Assembly: GCA_012519985.1 (NCBI GenBank)
Contig: JAAYPC010000014.1
Coordinates: 1 to 41,451, forward strand
DNA: 41,451 bases
From: Fibrobacter sp.
Lineage (GTDB): Bacteria; Fibrobacterota; Chitinivibrionia; Chitinivibrionales; Chitinispirillaceae
Reading direction: 5' to 3'
Shown: positions 34,153-41,451 of the stretch, one piece after another
Numbering within the stretch: the stretch's first letter is position 1
Layout of the letters: every line of letters starts with the position of its first letter
The notes under the pieces: model-generated
Told to the model about the DNA's origin: nothing
Databases searched by the model: none
What the model saw: only the letters and a program-made list of their open reading frames with translations
Position numbers and translations under genes: made by a program

Positions 34153-34212
34153 TATCTGGTTTCCACTTCAGACAGAAAACTGTATACGAATAAACTGATA
34201 TTTAATTGCTCT

Positions 34213-34292
34213 GCAAATATTTCATCCCTTCGGGACCAAACGTTTTTTATTCGGTTGTCTTTTTGCAAATATAACGTCCCTACGAGACTAAG
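34213..34292. repeat. Degenerate GCAAATAT...GTCCCT.CG.GAC direct repeat
   Basis: GCAAATATTTCATCCCTTCG (from 34213) and GCAAATATAACGTCCCTACG (from 34264) are two units about 51 bp apart. Each ends in a small hairpin-prone TCCCT.CGGGA or GTCCCTACGAGAC block. This looks like a widespread short interspersed repeat of unknown function. Confidence 0.45.
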
Positions 34293-34335
34293 AAAGTGAT
34301 TATCTTATTGTCAAGGCAGATAAACAGGGATCTCA

Positions 34336-34554
34336 TTACAGGTTTTTAACGCTCCAGATTTCAGTCTCGATTGACTTTTTAAGTATGTAATGAGCAGCAT
34401 CATCAGCAAACACCTTAAAATAGGAGAAACCCGGACTGTACCACCTGTCCTCTATTTCCAGTATCTCCAGCCGTTTCTCCCCGATCCAGAATCGTACCGG
34501 ATACTCATCGGCTTTATAACCGCTGTAGGTTTCCACTTTTATTTTCCATTCCAT
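34336..34554 (-). CDS. Small conserved hypothetical protein
   Basis: 72 residues (MEWKIKVETYSGYKADEYPVRF...), rich in aromatic and charged residues with no signal or membrane span. I recognise it as a small family found next to metabolic genes in anaerobes, but cannot assign a function; a single small beta fold with WIGEKRLEILEIEDRWY is likely. It starts 2 nt after the BON-gene stop and is the last gene of the nifJ operon, so translational coupling is likely. Its coding status is supported by this spacing and by its composition. Confidence 0.65.
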   Translation of the reverse strand: MEWKIKVETYSGYKADEYPVRFWIGEKRLEILEIEDRWYSPGFSYFKVFADDAAHYILKKSIETEIWSVKNL

Positions 34555-34556
34555 AA

Positions 34557-35231
34557 TTATGCGGCTTTCTGATGAACCTTAAGCAGATTCACAACATCAC
34601 GCACTCCTCTGGTATAACGGGCAATCCGGTATGCTGTGTGAACCTCTCTGATCTCATAAACCGTTCCGCTTAAAGTAACACGTCCATTGTCTACATCGAC
34701 TTCAATTCTATGGTGATCCAATTCGAAATTTCTGTGCAATGCAGCCATAATGTCTTGAGCGATCGCCTTGTCAGAATAGGCATGAGTGGGAACCACTACC
34801 AGTTCATTACTGACATGAACGACTCCTTGAATATCATAGGCAATCTCCTCTGCCCGCATCTTTTTCCAGTACGAATCGGTTGTCCCCCGCAACATGACCG
34901 TTCCCCTGTCCACCGTGACATCTATACCGGATGCCTCTATATTGGGGTTCCAAAGTAACCGATTCAGCAAACGGATCTGAATTTCGCTGTCTGAGGGCAC
35001 AGAAACATTGGAAGGAAACTTTAATGTCAGCCTGTCCTTAACACTCACTACCCCCGGAACCTGTAACACATCCGCCTCTGCAGCCTGGCGGGCAGAGTAG
35101 GAAGGGACCGTTCCTTCCAGCGTCACCTCCCCGTTATGTACATACACTTCAATTGCCGACATTCCTATCCGGTAATCCCAGGCAAGCTGATCAATAACAA
35201 CTCTTTTAATTTCATCATCTGTATAGGCCAT
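34557..35231 (-). CDS. Triple BON-domain protein
   Basis: 224 residues from the ATG at 35231 (AGGAG eight bases upstream; a GTG three codons earlier is less likely). Three BON repeats (about 5-70, 80-147 and 155-221) each show the I.V.V..G.V.L.G.V/T......A......GV..V.. pattern. There is no signal peptide or lipobox, unlike OsmY, so this copy is cytoplasmic. BON domains bind phospholipids or act as small scaffolds in stress responses. It sits 35 bp after the DHOD-like gene, in the nifJ operon. Its link to pyruvate metabolism is unknown. Confidence 0.85.
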   Translation of the reverse strand: MAYTDDEIKRVVIDQLAWDYRIGMSAIEVYVHNGEVTLEGTVPSYSARQAAEADVLQVPGVVSVKDRLTLKFPSNVSVPSDSEIQIRLLNRLLWNPNIEASGIDVTVDRGTVMLRGTTDSYWKKMRAEEIAYDIQGVVHVSNELVVVPTHAYSDKAIAQDIMAALHRNFELDHHRIEVDVDNGRVTLSGTVYEIREVHTAYRIARYTRGVRDVVNLLKVHQKAA

Positions 35232-35266
35232 TATGTTCACTCCTGTGGTTTGTATTCAGGGCAAAT

Positions 35267-36265
35267 CTATTCTGAACGATAAGATCCCAAAACTTTCATG
35301 TAATTAGCCCTTTCAAAAGCCTCCGTATTTTCCACAGAACTTCGTCCCATTACTCCATGGAATGCTTCCATCGATTCGTACCGGTTTTCTTCCAGCCACT
35401 CGCCTATCCCGGCCAGTAATCTGGAAATATGGCTGATCCCTTTCTGCAGAAGTGCAGAAGTCATCATGGAAACCCGTGCTCCTGCAGCAATACACTTCAA
35501 GACATCCTGTATCGTGTGCACCCCACCGGTAACAGCAAAATCAATCTTTATTTTATCAAAGAGTAAGGCAATCCAGCGTATTCTGAGTAAAAGCTCATCG
35601 GACGTGCTCAGATGAAGAACCGGCTTTACTTCCAGCTTCTGCAGATCGATATCCGGCTGATAAAACCGGTTGAAAATAACCACTCCTGCTGCACCGGCAT
35701 TAGAAATTCTGCTTATCATTTCAGGAATCGAACTAAAAAAAGGACCCATTTTCACTGATACCGGAATTGCAACACTTCTAGACACCTCTCTTACCAAATT
35801 AACACAGGTTTGCTCTACCTGAGAAGAAGAAATTGCAGGAGACACCGGAAGATTATAAATGTTAAGTTCTATTGCATCCGCTCCCGCTTTCTCCATCTCG
35901 CGGGCATATTTGATCCACCCCCAGACATTTGTTCCATTAAGACTTCCAATAACCGGAATATCTACCGCCTCTTTGGTTTTAATGATCTGCTCCATATAAT
36001 CAGAAGAGCGGAAACAGTAAGGCCTTATATCCGGAAGATAGGTCAGAGCCTCGGCAAAATGCTCTGTTCCCTGCACAAGTCCTTTGTCAAGCATCAACTG
36101 CTCTTTTTGTATCTGTTCTTCGAAAAGAGACTGAAGTACCACTGCCGCAATACCGGCATCCTCCATTTTTTTCACATTCTGGACATGTGTACACAAGGGA
36201 GATGATGAAGCTATCAGGGGATTTTTCAGCTTTAACCGAAGATAATTTGTCGAGAGATCAACCAT
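35267..36265 (-). CDS. Dihydroorotate dehydrogenase-like flavoprotein
   Basis: 332 residues with the class 1 DHOD (PyrD/PreA-like) TIM-barrel pattern: VDLSTNYLRLKLKNPLIASSSPL, VIGSLNGTN, AGADAIELNIYNLPVS, VSVKMGPFF and FAVTGGVHTIQDVLKCIAAGA for FMN binding. The region where PyrD has its catalytic residue (NISCPN) reads ELNIYNLP here, so true dihydroorotate oxidation is doubtful. Homologues of this type are commonly encoded beside pyruvate:ferredoxin oxidoreductases. The ATG at 36265 overlaps the nifJ stop by 8 bp, with GGGAG five bases upstream, so translation is coupled. A GTG two codons earlier is possible. Likely a ferredoxin-linked dehydrogenase of unknown substrate. Confidence 0.8.
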   Translation of the reverse strand: MVDLSTNYLRLKLKNPLIASSSPLCTHVQNVKKMEDAGIAAVVLQSLFEEQIQKEQLMLDKGLVQGTEHFAEALTYLPDIRPYCFRSSDYMEQIIKTKEAVDIPVIGSLNGTNVWGWIKYAREMEKAGADAIELNIYNLPVSPAISSSQVEQTCVNLVREVSRSVAIPVSVKMGPFFSSIPEMISRISNAGAAGVVIFNRFYQPDIDLQKLEVKPVLHLSTSDELLLRIRWIALLFDKIKIDFAVTGGVHTIQDVLKCIAAGARVSMMTSALLQKGISHISRLLAGIGEWLEENRYESMEAFHGVMGRSSVENTEAFERANYMKVLGSYRSE

Positions 36266-39200
36266 TACCACTCCCTTGTACTAAAGGCATGGAGGCCCAA
36301 TGCTGATACCAGTTCCATCTCTGAGCAACTTCCTCTTTAGCCTTTGTTAAAAGATTTGCCGCTTCATCAGGATTACTGCGAAGAAGCAGTGAATAGCGGG
36401 TTTCGTTGTAAATGTAATCTTCCAGAGGAACCGATGGTGCCCTGCTGTCAAGCTGAAGAGGATTTTTTCCCTCTCTCTGCAGCCTCGGATCGTACCGGAG
36501 CAAAGGCCAGTAACCACTTTCTACCGCCAGATGCTGTTGAGCATTGCCATGAACCAGATCGAATCCCTGCCCAATGCATTGAGCATACGCCACAATAAGT
36601 GAAGTCCCCTCATATTGATCCGCTTCCCTGAATGCCTTTATGGCCTGCGCCTGGTCCGCTCCCATCGCAACCCTGGCCACATACACAGAGCCATAACTCA
36701 TAGCCATCATCACCAGATCTTTCTTCCCACTGCTCTTCCCGGCAGCAGCGAATTTAGCCACTGCCCCCGGAGGCGTAGCCTTGGACATCTGCCCACCGGT
36801 ATTTGAATACATCTCTGTATCCATCACCAGTATATTAACTTTACGTCCCATAGAAAAGACATGATCCAGTCCACCAAAACCAATATCATAAGCCCAGCCA
36901 TCACCACCAACCAGCCATATACTTTTTTTAATCAGTGCATCAGATAACGCAAGCAGATCACCTGCATCTTTGTTGTCTATCTGTTTCAACCGCTGCCGTA
37001 AAGCAGTAACCCGGTTTCTCTGCTGGTCAATCTCTTCTGTACTGTTCTGATCTGCCTTTATCAGAGCCTCCACCAGCTCTTTACCGATCTGTGGTTCCAG
37101 CTTATAAAGAAGCTCTTTACACTGATCAATCTGTTTGTCAATAGCAATCCTGAATCCCAGTCCGAACTCCGCATTATCCTCAAAAAGAGAATTGGACCAG
37201 GCAGGCCCCTTCCCCTCTTTATTGATTGCCCAGGGTGTTACCGGTTCATTTCCTCCGTAAATCGAAGAACAGCCGGTAGCATTGGCAATAAGCGCATGAT
37301 CCCCAAAGAGTCGGCTAAGCAAAGTAAGATAAGGTGTCTCTCCGCATCCGGCACAAGCTCCGGAAAATTCAAAAAGCGGAGTTACAAACTGAAGCTCCCG
37401 CATGGTCGATACAGACCGGTCGTATTGTGGCAGATTCAGGAAAAACTCCCAGTTCCGTTCACCACTCTGCAGCAACGGGTCCTTGGGTTTCATATTCAAA
37501 GCCTTTACTTTAGGCTCTTTGCGATCTTTACCCGGGCAGACTTCCACACACACCCGGCACCCGGTACAATCCTGAGGCGATACTGCAATCGTATAGTATT
37601 GCCCTTTAAGTGAAGGATGACGGGCTGGAACAGACTGAAAAGACTCCGGAGCACCTGTCAGATCTGCATTTTCATAGACTTTAGCCCTGACAACCGCATG
37701 AGGACACAGAAAAGAGCACTTCCCGCACTGTATGCACAACTGCGGCTCCCATACCGGAATCTGTGCAGAAATTCCCCGCTTTAAATATTTGCTGGTAGCA
37801 CTTGGGAAAGTACCATCTGCATTAAAAGCACTGACCGGAAGCTCATCACCTCTGCCTCTCAGTATTCTGGCAGTGTTAAATTTAACAAATGAAGTTGCAT
37901 CGGAGCTTACAGCTTCCCGCAGGTCAAAAGCATTGCTGGGCTGTTCGGGAATCTGCAACTGATGCAGATTTTTGATTGCAGAGTCAACCGCTTCCTGGTT
38001 CATGGAAACGATTGTCTCTCCTCTTCGTCCATAACTACTGCATATATACTCTTTTATTTTGCTGACCGCTGCCTCTTCAGGGATAAGTTTACTGAGCGCA
38101 AAAAAGCAGGTCTGCATAATGGTGTTGATCCGGCCACCAAGCCCGATCTGCGAGGCAATACCACCGGCATCTATTACATATACCTTCAACCGTTTATCTA
38201 TTACTGCCCTCTGTACAGATACAGGAAATTTATCCCAGACCTCTTCAGGTGGATATGGACTATTAAGAAGAAAGGTCGCACCCTCAGCGGCAAACTGAAG
38301 CATGTCGATTTTTTGCAGAAAAGAAAACTGATGACATCCGACAAAGTCAGCCTGGTAAATCTGATAAGGAGAATTAATGGTTTTTTTATCGAAACGAAGG
38401 TGAGAAACAGTGATTGAACCGGATTTCATGGAATCGTATACGAAATAACCCTGCACATAATAATCGGTAGTCTCCCCAATAATCTTGAGCGTGTTCTTGT
38501 TGGCACTCACCGTCCCATCCGAACCATATCCGTAAAACAGAGCACTTATCCTGCCCCGGGGCTCTGAATAATTGCTTTTTTCTATCGGTAAACTCTTAAA
38601 ACTTACATCGTCTTCTATTCCAATAGTGAAATGGTTAGGCATACAATTTTTATGAAGACAGGTGAAAATGGAGTGGACCATGGGTGGGGTGAATTCCTTT
38701 GATGACAAACCGTAGCGGCCGCCTGCGATTTTGGGAATCCTGACCCAGGGAAACTCCTGACTTCCTGCAGCCTCATTGATAGAAGCAACTACATCGCAAT
38801 AAAGCGGCTCACCGGCACTTCCAGGTTCTTTGGTTCTGTCCAGAACCGCTATGGCTTTTACTGTGGAAGGAAGCGCCCTCAACAGATGAGAGCCCGAAAA
38901 TGGACGGTAAAGACGAACCTTCAATACCCCTACTCTCTCATTTTTAAGATTCAACTGCTCAACCACCTCTTCCACTGTTTGAGCTGCAGAACCCATTATG
39001 ATAATCACCCGTTCCGCTTCCAGATCACCACAATATTGGAAAAGTCGGTAAGAGCGACCGCTAAGTCTCTCAAAATCAGACATTGTCTGTTCAACCACCG
39101 AAACAGTCCCGCTGTAGTAGGGGTTTGAAGCCTCACGAGCCTGGAAAAAAATGTCAGGATTCTGCGAACTTCCCCGGATAAAGGGATGCTCAGGGCTCAA

Positions 39201-39809
39201 AGAGCGATATCGATGTTCACGAACCAGATTATCATCTATCATCTCCTTTATCTGATCTTCGCTTAGCATAGCGATTTTTGAAATCTCATGAGAAGTACGA
39301 AAGCCATCAAAAAAATGCAGAAATGGTACTCTGGACTTTAGAGTTGAAGCCTGAGAAATAAGCGCAAAATCATGTGCTTCCTGCACCGAAGATGAACACA
39401 GGAAAGCAAAACCGGTGCTGCGGGTAGCCATCACATCACTGTGATCACCAAAGATGGAAAGTGCATGAGTTGCCACTGTTCTTGCTGCCACATGAATCAC
39501 CATCGGGTTAAGCTCTCCAGCAATCTTAAACATGTTGGGAATCATTAAGAGTAAGCCCTGGGAAGCTGTGAAAGTGGTGGTAAGCGATCCCCGCTGCAAA
39601 GAACCATGAGCTGCAGCTATTGCCCCTGCCTCACTCTGCATTTCCACTATATGTGGAACCGTCCCCCAGATATTCTTCTTTCCCGATGCTGCCCATAAAT
39701 CCGCCATTTCACCCATGGGAGACGCTGGGGTGATAGGATAAATTGCCACCGTCTCGTTGGTACTATATGCCACACTGGCTGCAGCTTCGTTACCATCTAC
39801 TGTTTTCAT
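36258..39809 (-). CDS. nifJ: Pyruvate:ferredoxin (flavodoxin) oxidoreductase
   Basis: Homodimeric enzyme that oxidises pyruvate and CoA to acetyl-CoA, CO2 and reduced ferredoxin. About 1183 residues from the ATG at 39809, giving the family-typical start MKTVDGNEAAASVAYSTNE (a GTG nine codons upstream is less likely). Pyruvate-binding YPITPASPMGE opens domain I. The CoA-binding domain, two [4Fe-4S] clusters (CIQCGKCSFLCP near 690; CTGCRVCVEVCP near 745) and the proximal cluster/TPP domain (CAGCGETPYL near 815; GGDGWAYDIGFGGLDHV near 965) follow in the expected order. It is the first gene of a four-gene operon (DHOD-like, BON, small protein). An imperfect 21-bp tandem direct repeat lies about 180 bp upstream of the start. 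Confidence 0.97.
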   Translation of the reverse strand: MKTVDGNEAAASVAYSTNETVAIYPITPASPMGEMADLWAASGKKNIWGTVPHIVEMQSEAGAIAAAHGSLQRGSLTTTFTASQGLLLMIPNMFKIAGELNPMVIHVAARTVATHALSIFGDHSDVMATRSTGFAFLCSSSVQEAHDFALISQASTLKSRVPFLHFFDGFRTSHEISKIAMLSEDQIKEMIDDNLVREHRYRSLSPEHPFIRGSSQNPDIFFQAREASNPYYSGTVSVVEQTMSDFERLSGRSYRLFQYCGDLEAERVIIIMGSAAQTVEEVVEQLNLKNERVGVLKVRLYRPFSGSHLLRALPSTVKAIAVLDRTKEPGSAGEPLYCDVVASINEAAGSQEFPWVRIPKIAGGRYGLSSKEFTPPMVHSIFTCLHKNCMPNHFTIGIEDDVSFKSLPIEKSNYSEPRGRISALFYGYGSDGTVSANKNTLKIIGETTDYYVQGYFVYDSMKSGSITVSHLRFDKKTINSPYQIYQADFVGCHQFSFLQKIDMLQFAAEGATFLLNSPYPPEEVWDKFPVSVQRAVIDKRLKVYVIDAGGIASQIGLGGRINTIMQTCFFALSKLIPEEAAVSKIKEYICSSYGRRGETIVSMNQEAVDSAIKNLHQLQIPEQPSNAFDLREAVSSDATSFVKFNTARILRGRGDELPVSAFNADGTFPSATSKYLKRGISAQIPVWEPQLCIQCGKCSFLCPHAVVRAKVYENADLTGAPESFQSVPARHPSLKGQYYTIAVSPQDCTGCRVCVEVCPGKDRKEPKVKALNMKPKDPLLQSGERNWEFFLNLPQYDRSVSTMRELQFVTPLFEFSGACAGCGETPYLTLLSRLFGDHALIANATGCSSIYGGNEPVTPWAINKEGKGPAWSNSLFEDNAEFGLGFRIAIDKQIDQCKELLYKLEPQIGKELVEALIKADQNSTEEIDQQRNRVTALRQRLKQIDNKDAGDLLALSDALIKKSIWLVGGDGWAYDIGFGGLDHVFSMGRKVNILVMDTEMYSNTGGQMSKATPPGAVAKFAAAGKSSGKKDLVMMAMSYGSVYVARVAMGADQAQAIKAFREADQYEGTSLIVAYAQCIGQGFDLVHGNAQQHLAVESGYWPLLRYDPRLQREGKNPLQLDSRAPSVPLEDYIYNETRYSLLLRSNPDEAANLLTKAKEEVAQRWNWYQHWASMPLVQGSGNG

Positions 39810-39989
39810 CTTCTCATCCAAAATGAATCCTTTCACCCAAAAAACCGCCCCCCATTAAAGGGGAAAAAGCAAAACAACGGCCAGAAGGACAGAGTCAAAT
39901 AAGAGCTCTCAGTTCGAGAGTACTAAAAATGCCTGAAATTTAATCGCCAGTCTTATCCAAAAGCTTATGAGTTAAAAAAAACTTAACAG

Positions 39990-40031
39990 TTTCTTTACAA
40001 ACCTTTCAGTTTTCTTTACAGACCTTTCAAT
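39990..40031. promoter_or_regulatory. 21-bp tandem direct repeat upstream of nifJ
   Basis: TTTCTTTACAAACCTTTCAGT (39990-40010) and TTTCTTTACAGACCTTTCAAT (40011-40031) are directly adjacent and identical at 19 of 21 positions. The 21-bp period is two helical turns, which would place two bound proteins on the same face of DNA about 180 bp upstream of nifJ. Candidate binding site for a metabolic regulator. Confidence 0.5.
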
Positions 40032-40040
40032 TTTAGCAAA

Positions 40041-40190
40041 AAACCTTAGGGGGATGAAGTGGAAAGCTTTAGGGGGGTAAACCCTAAACCTTACCACCTT
40101 AACGGAAAAACCTATGTGTTAAAGCCAAAACTTTTTAATTTATCGTCCATCCTCCGCTGTAATCAGCTTCGGAGGGTTCAGATTTTGTCT
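40041..40190. ncRNA. Candidate structured RNA or operator region between nifJ and hypA
   Basis: TTTAGGG (40068-40074) pairs with CCCTAAA (40082-40088), enclosed by AAGTGG (40057-40062) with CCACCTT (40094-40100, one bulge). An upstream TTAGGGGG (40046-40053) could compete for the same CCCTAA, giving alternative pairing. A second hairpin CCTCCG (40151-40156)/CGGAGG (40170-40175) is followed by T-rich sequence. No known RNA family is recognised. It could be read toward hypA (+). Confidence 0.3.
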
Positions 40191-40421
40191 TTTTATCTCC
40201 AATGTGCTTGTTGCTATTCTTTCCTGTTATGGCTAACGTAAGCATTACGGCATAAGGTTTAAAATGAATAGCGATTCAAGGAACCTTGATTGAGCAGCTA
40301 CACTTTCTCTTCCCGAATCAGGATTACAATAAAGTTGAATCTGAACAAGTTTGTCTGTATATTGATAGAGTTTTCAAATCTGATATTTCTTAAGCAATAG
40401 TTAAACGGACAGAATAATCCA
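40191..40421. other. 5' region of hypAB
   Basis: About 230 bp presumed to contain the hypA promoter. No clear promoter hexamers or operator were identified. No strong Shine-Dalgarno precedes the hypA ATG. Confidence 0.3.
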
Positions 40422-40763
40422 ATGCATGAACTGTCAATTGCAGCCGGAATAATCGAACTGATTGAATCAAAAGTAGCAGATCCTGCAACTGTTACTAAAG
40501 TTGCACTCACTGCCTCGCCCCTGTCAGGAATATCAGAAGATGCATTAAACTTTTCCTTCTCTGAATTATGCAAACTCAAAGGATACACCAATGCAACCCT
40601 GCATATCACAACTGTCCCAGTCTTAATGAAATGTATCCATTGTGAAAAAGAGTATAAATGCCTTGTTTTTGACACCTTCTGCCCGGATTGCGGAAAACCG
40701 GAACGGGACATCCTCTCTATTCCACCCTTTAAAATCGATTACATAGAAACAGCGGAGCCTTAA
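40422..40763 (+). CDS. hypA: Hydrogenase nickel-incorporation protein HypA
   Basis: 113-residue metallochaperone that delivers Ni to [NiFe]-hydrogenase (and sometimes urease). The N-terminal MHELSIA motif coordinates Ni through the amine and His2. The zinc site is formed by C71, C74 (CIHC) and C87, C90 (CPDC). Length is normal. It is followed by hypB with no gap (the TAA stop directly precedes the hypB ATG), so the pair is cotranscribed and probably translationally coupled. This implies a [NiFe]-hydrogenase elsewhere in the genome, consistent with ferredoxin-driven H2 metabolism beside nifJ. Confidence 0.95.
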   Translation: MHELSIAAGIIELIESKVADPATVTKVALTASPLSGISEDALNFSFSELCKLKGYTNATLHITTVPVLMKCIHCEKEYKCLVFDTFCPDCGKPERDILSIPPFKIDYIETAEP

Positions 40764-41451
40764 ATGTGTGAAGAATGCGGATGCGAAAATGTCGAAATTC
40801 ACAGCCATGACCATCATAACCATACTCTCCAATCCGGATCATCTGAAAAGCTGGTCATCGAACAGGCGGTTATGTCAAAAAATGATTCCTATGCTGAAAT
40901 TAACCGCAAATATTTCCGCGATAATGGAATCTATGTAATTAACCTGATAAGTTCTCCAGGAAGCGGAAAAACCACCATTGTTGAGTACCTGGCCCACCAT
41001 TTTGGCAACAGTATGGCAGTAATTATTGGTGACATTCAAACCCACCGTGATGCACAGCGGGCTAGTGAAGCAGGCTGCATTTCTTTTCAGATCGAAACAC
41101 TTGGTGCCTGTCATCTCGATGCCCACAGTATTTTACATACACTCCAGTCATTTAATCCTGATGGCATCCGGCTTCTTGTCATAGAAAATGTGGGTAATCT
41201 TGTATGTCCATCATCTTTTGATCTTGGAGAAAATGAGATCGTTGCAGTACTCTCTGTTCCGGAAGGAGATGATAAAGTACTCAAATATCCTGCAGTTTTT
41301 CATAAAGCAAATACACTGCTGATAAACAAGATCGACCTGACTGCATATCTTAAATTCGACAAATCCAAAGTAGTTACCGAGTGCAGAAGCCTTAACAGTA
41401 AAATCAATGTTTTTGGCCGCTTCCGGCTTTTTTATGGGTACCCCCAATATA
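40764..41451 (+). CDS. hypB: Hydrogenase nickel-incorporation GTPase HypB (3' end outside window)
   Basis: Partial GTPase of the SIMIBI class, about 229 residues present, running off the right edge. The N-terminus MCEECGCE is the high-affinity Ni site (CxxCGC type), followed by a short His-rich stretch (HSHDHHNH). Then come Walker A SSPGSGKTT, GDIQTHRDA, the metal-site GACHLDA, Walker B/G3 VIENVGNLVCPSSFDLGE and NKIDL (G4). HypA and HypB deliver Ni together. The last ~15 codons (INVF GRFRLFYGYPQY) do not match the expected VF..SA.TGEG segment; a one-base shift (VFAASGFFMGT) fits no better than loosely. This may be a sequencing error or a divergent end near the contig edge. Confidence 0.9.
   Translation, partial: MCEECGCENVEIHSHDHHNHTLQSGSSEKLVIEQAVMSKNDSYAEINRKYFRDNGIYVINLISSPGSGKTTIVEYLAHHFGNSMAVIIGDIQTHRDAQRASEAGCISFQIETLGACHLDAHSILHTLQSFNPDGIRLLVIENVGNLVCPSSFDLGENEIVAVLSVPEGDDKVLKYPAVFHKANTLLINKIDLTAYLKFDKSKVVTECRSLNSKINVFGRFRLFYGYPQY

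Overview
The window looks like a chromosomal segment of an anaerobic, polysaccharide-degrading Gram-negative bacterium. The best guess is the Fibrobacterota/Chitinivibrionia lineage (Fibrobacter, Chitinispirillum relatives). Grounds: a TIGR02147-family protein, which is largely confined to that group; a DUF2341/LamG surface protein; a GH10 xylanase and a CBM-only protein with type-IX-like C-terminal tails; lipoproteins and an outer-membrane barrel; and oxygen-sensitive metabolism (pyruvate:ferredoxin oxidoreductase, flavodiiron protein, hydrogenase maturation). The taxonomy is inference from gene content; no rRNA or tRNA gene was seen.

Layout. 1-10.6 kb: a Fur-FeoA fusion regulator divergent from an outer-membrane barrel protein; a class A penicillin-binding protein divergent from a solute-binding-like lipoprotein, with a nested-stem leader between them; a GAF-GGDEF diguanylate cyclase; and a GT-C membrane glycosyltransferase. 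10.6-12.4 kb: a GT2 glycosyltransferase overlapping a ParB-like protein. 12.8-21 kb: a carbohydrate-utilisation block with a three-CBM secreted protein, a GH10 xylanase, and a two-gene operon of TIGR02147 regulator and DUF2341-LamG protein. 21.5-24.1 kb: a methyltransferase and a pair of small exported proteins. 24.3-28.2 kb: an Rmd-like nucleotide-sugar reductase, D-lactate dehydrogenase and a flavodiiron protein. 28.2-30.2 kb: a REP-associated-transposase-like gene that has lost its catalytic residues, surrounded by four related hairpins. 30.4-34 kb: a radical SAM protein, a flavin reductase and EttA. 34.3-39.8 kb: an operon of nifJ, a dihydroorotate-dehydrogenase-like gene, a BON-domain gene and a small gene. 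40.4 kb to the end: hypA and a truncated hypB.

The most interesting signals are outside the coding regions. (1) An identical operator architecture, TGTTCC-N7-GGAACA, lies about 160 bp upstream of both the xylanase and the TIGR02147 operon, suggesting that the TIGR02147 protein (which has an HTH-like N-terminus) controls itself and the xylanase. (2) CCCCAGAG...CTCTGGGG hairpins flank a transposase-derived protein whose HUH motif reads QYN; this looks like a domesticated RAYT/REP system. (3) A ~215-bp element with terminal inverted repeats is present twice, each copy ending 15-17 bp from the start codon of a glycan-biosynthesis gene. (4) A second family of long AT-rich imperfect palindromes (AATTCCAAATC type) occurs twice. 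All of these were read by eye and need genome-wide confirmation.
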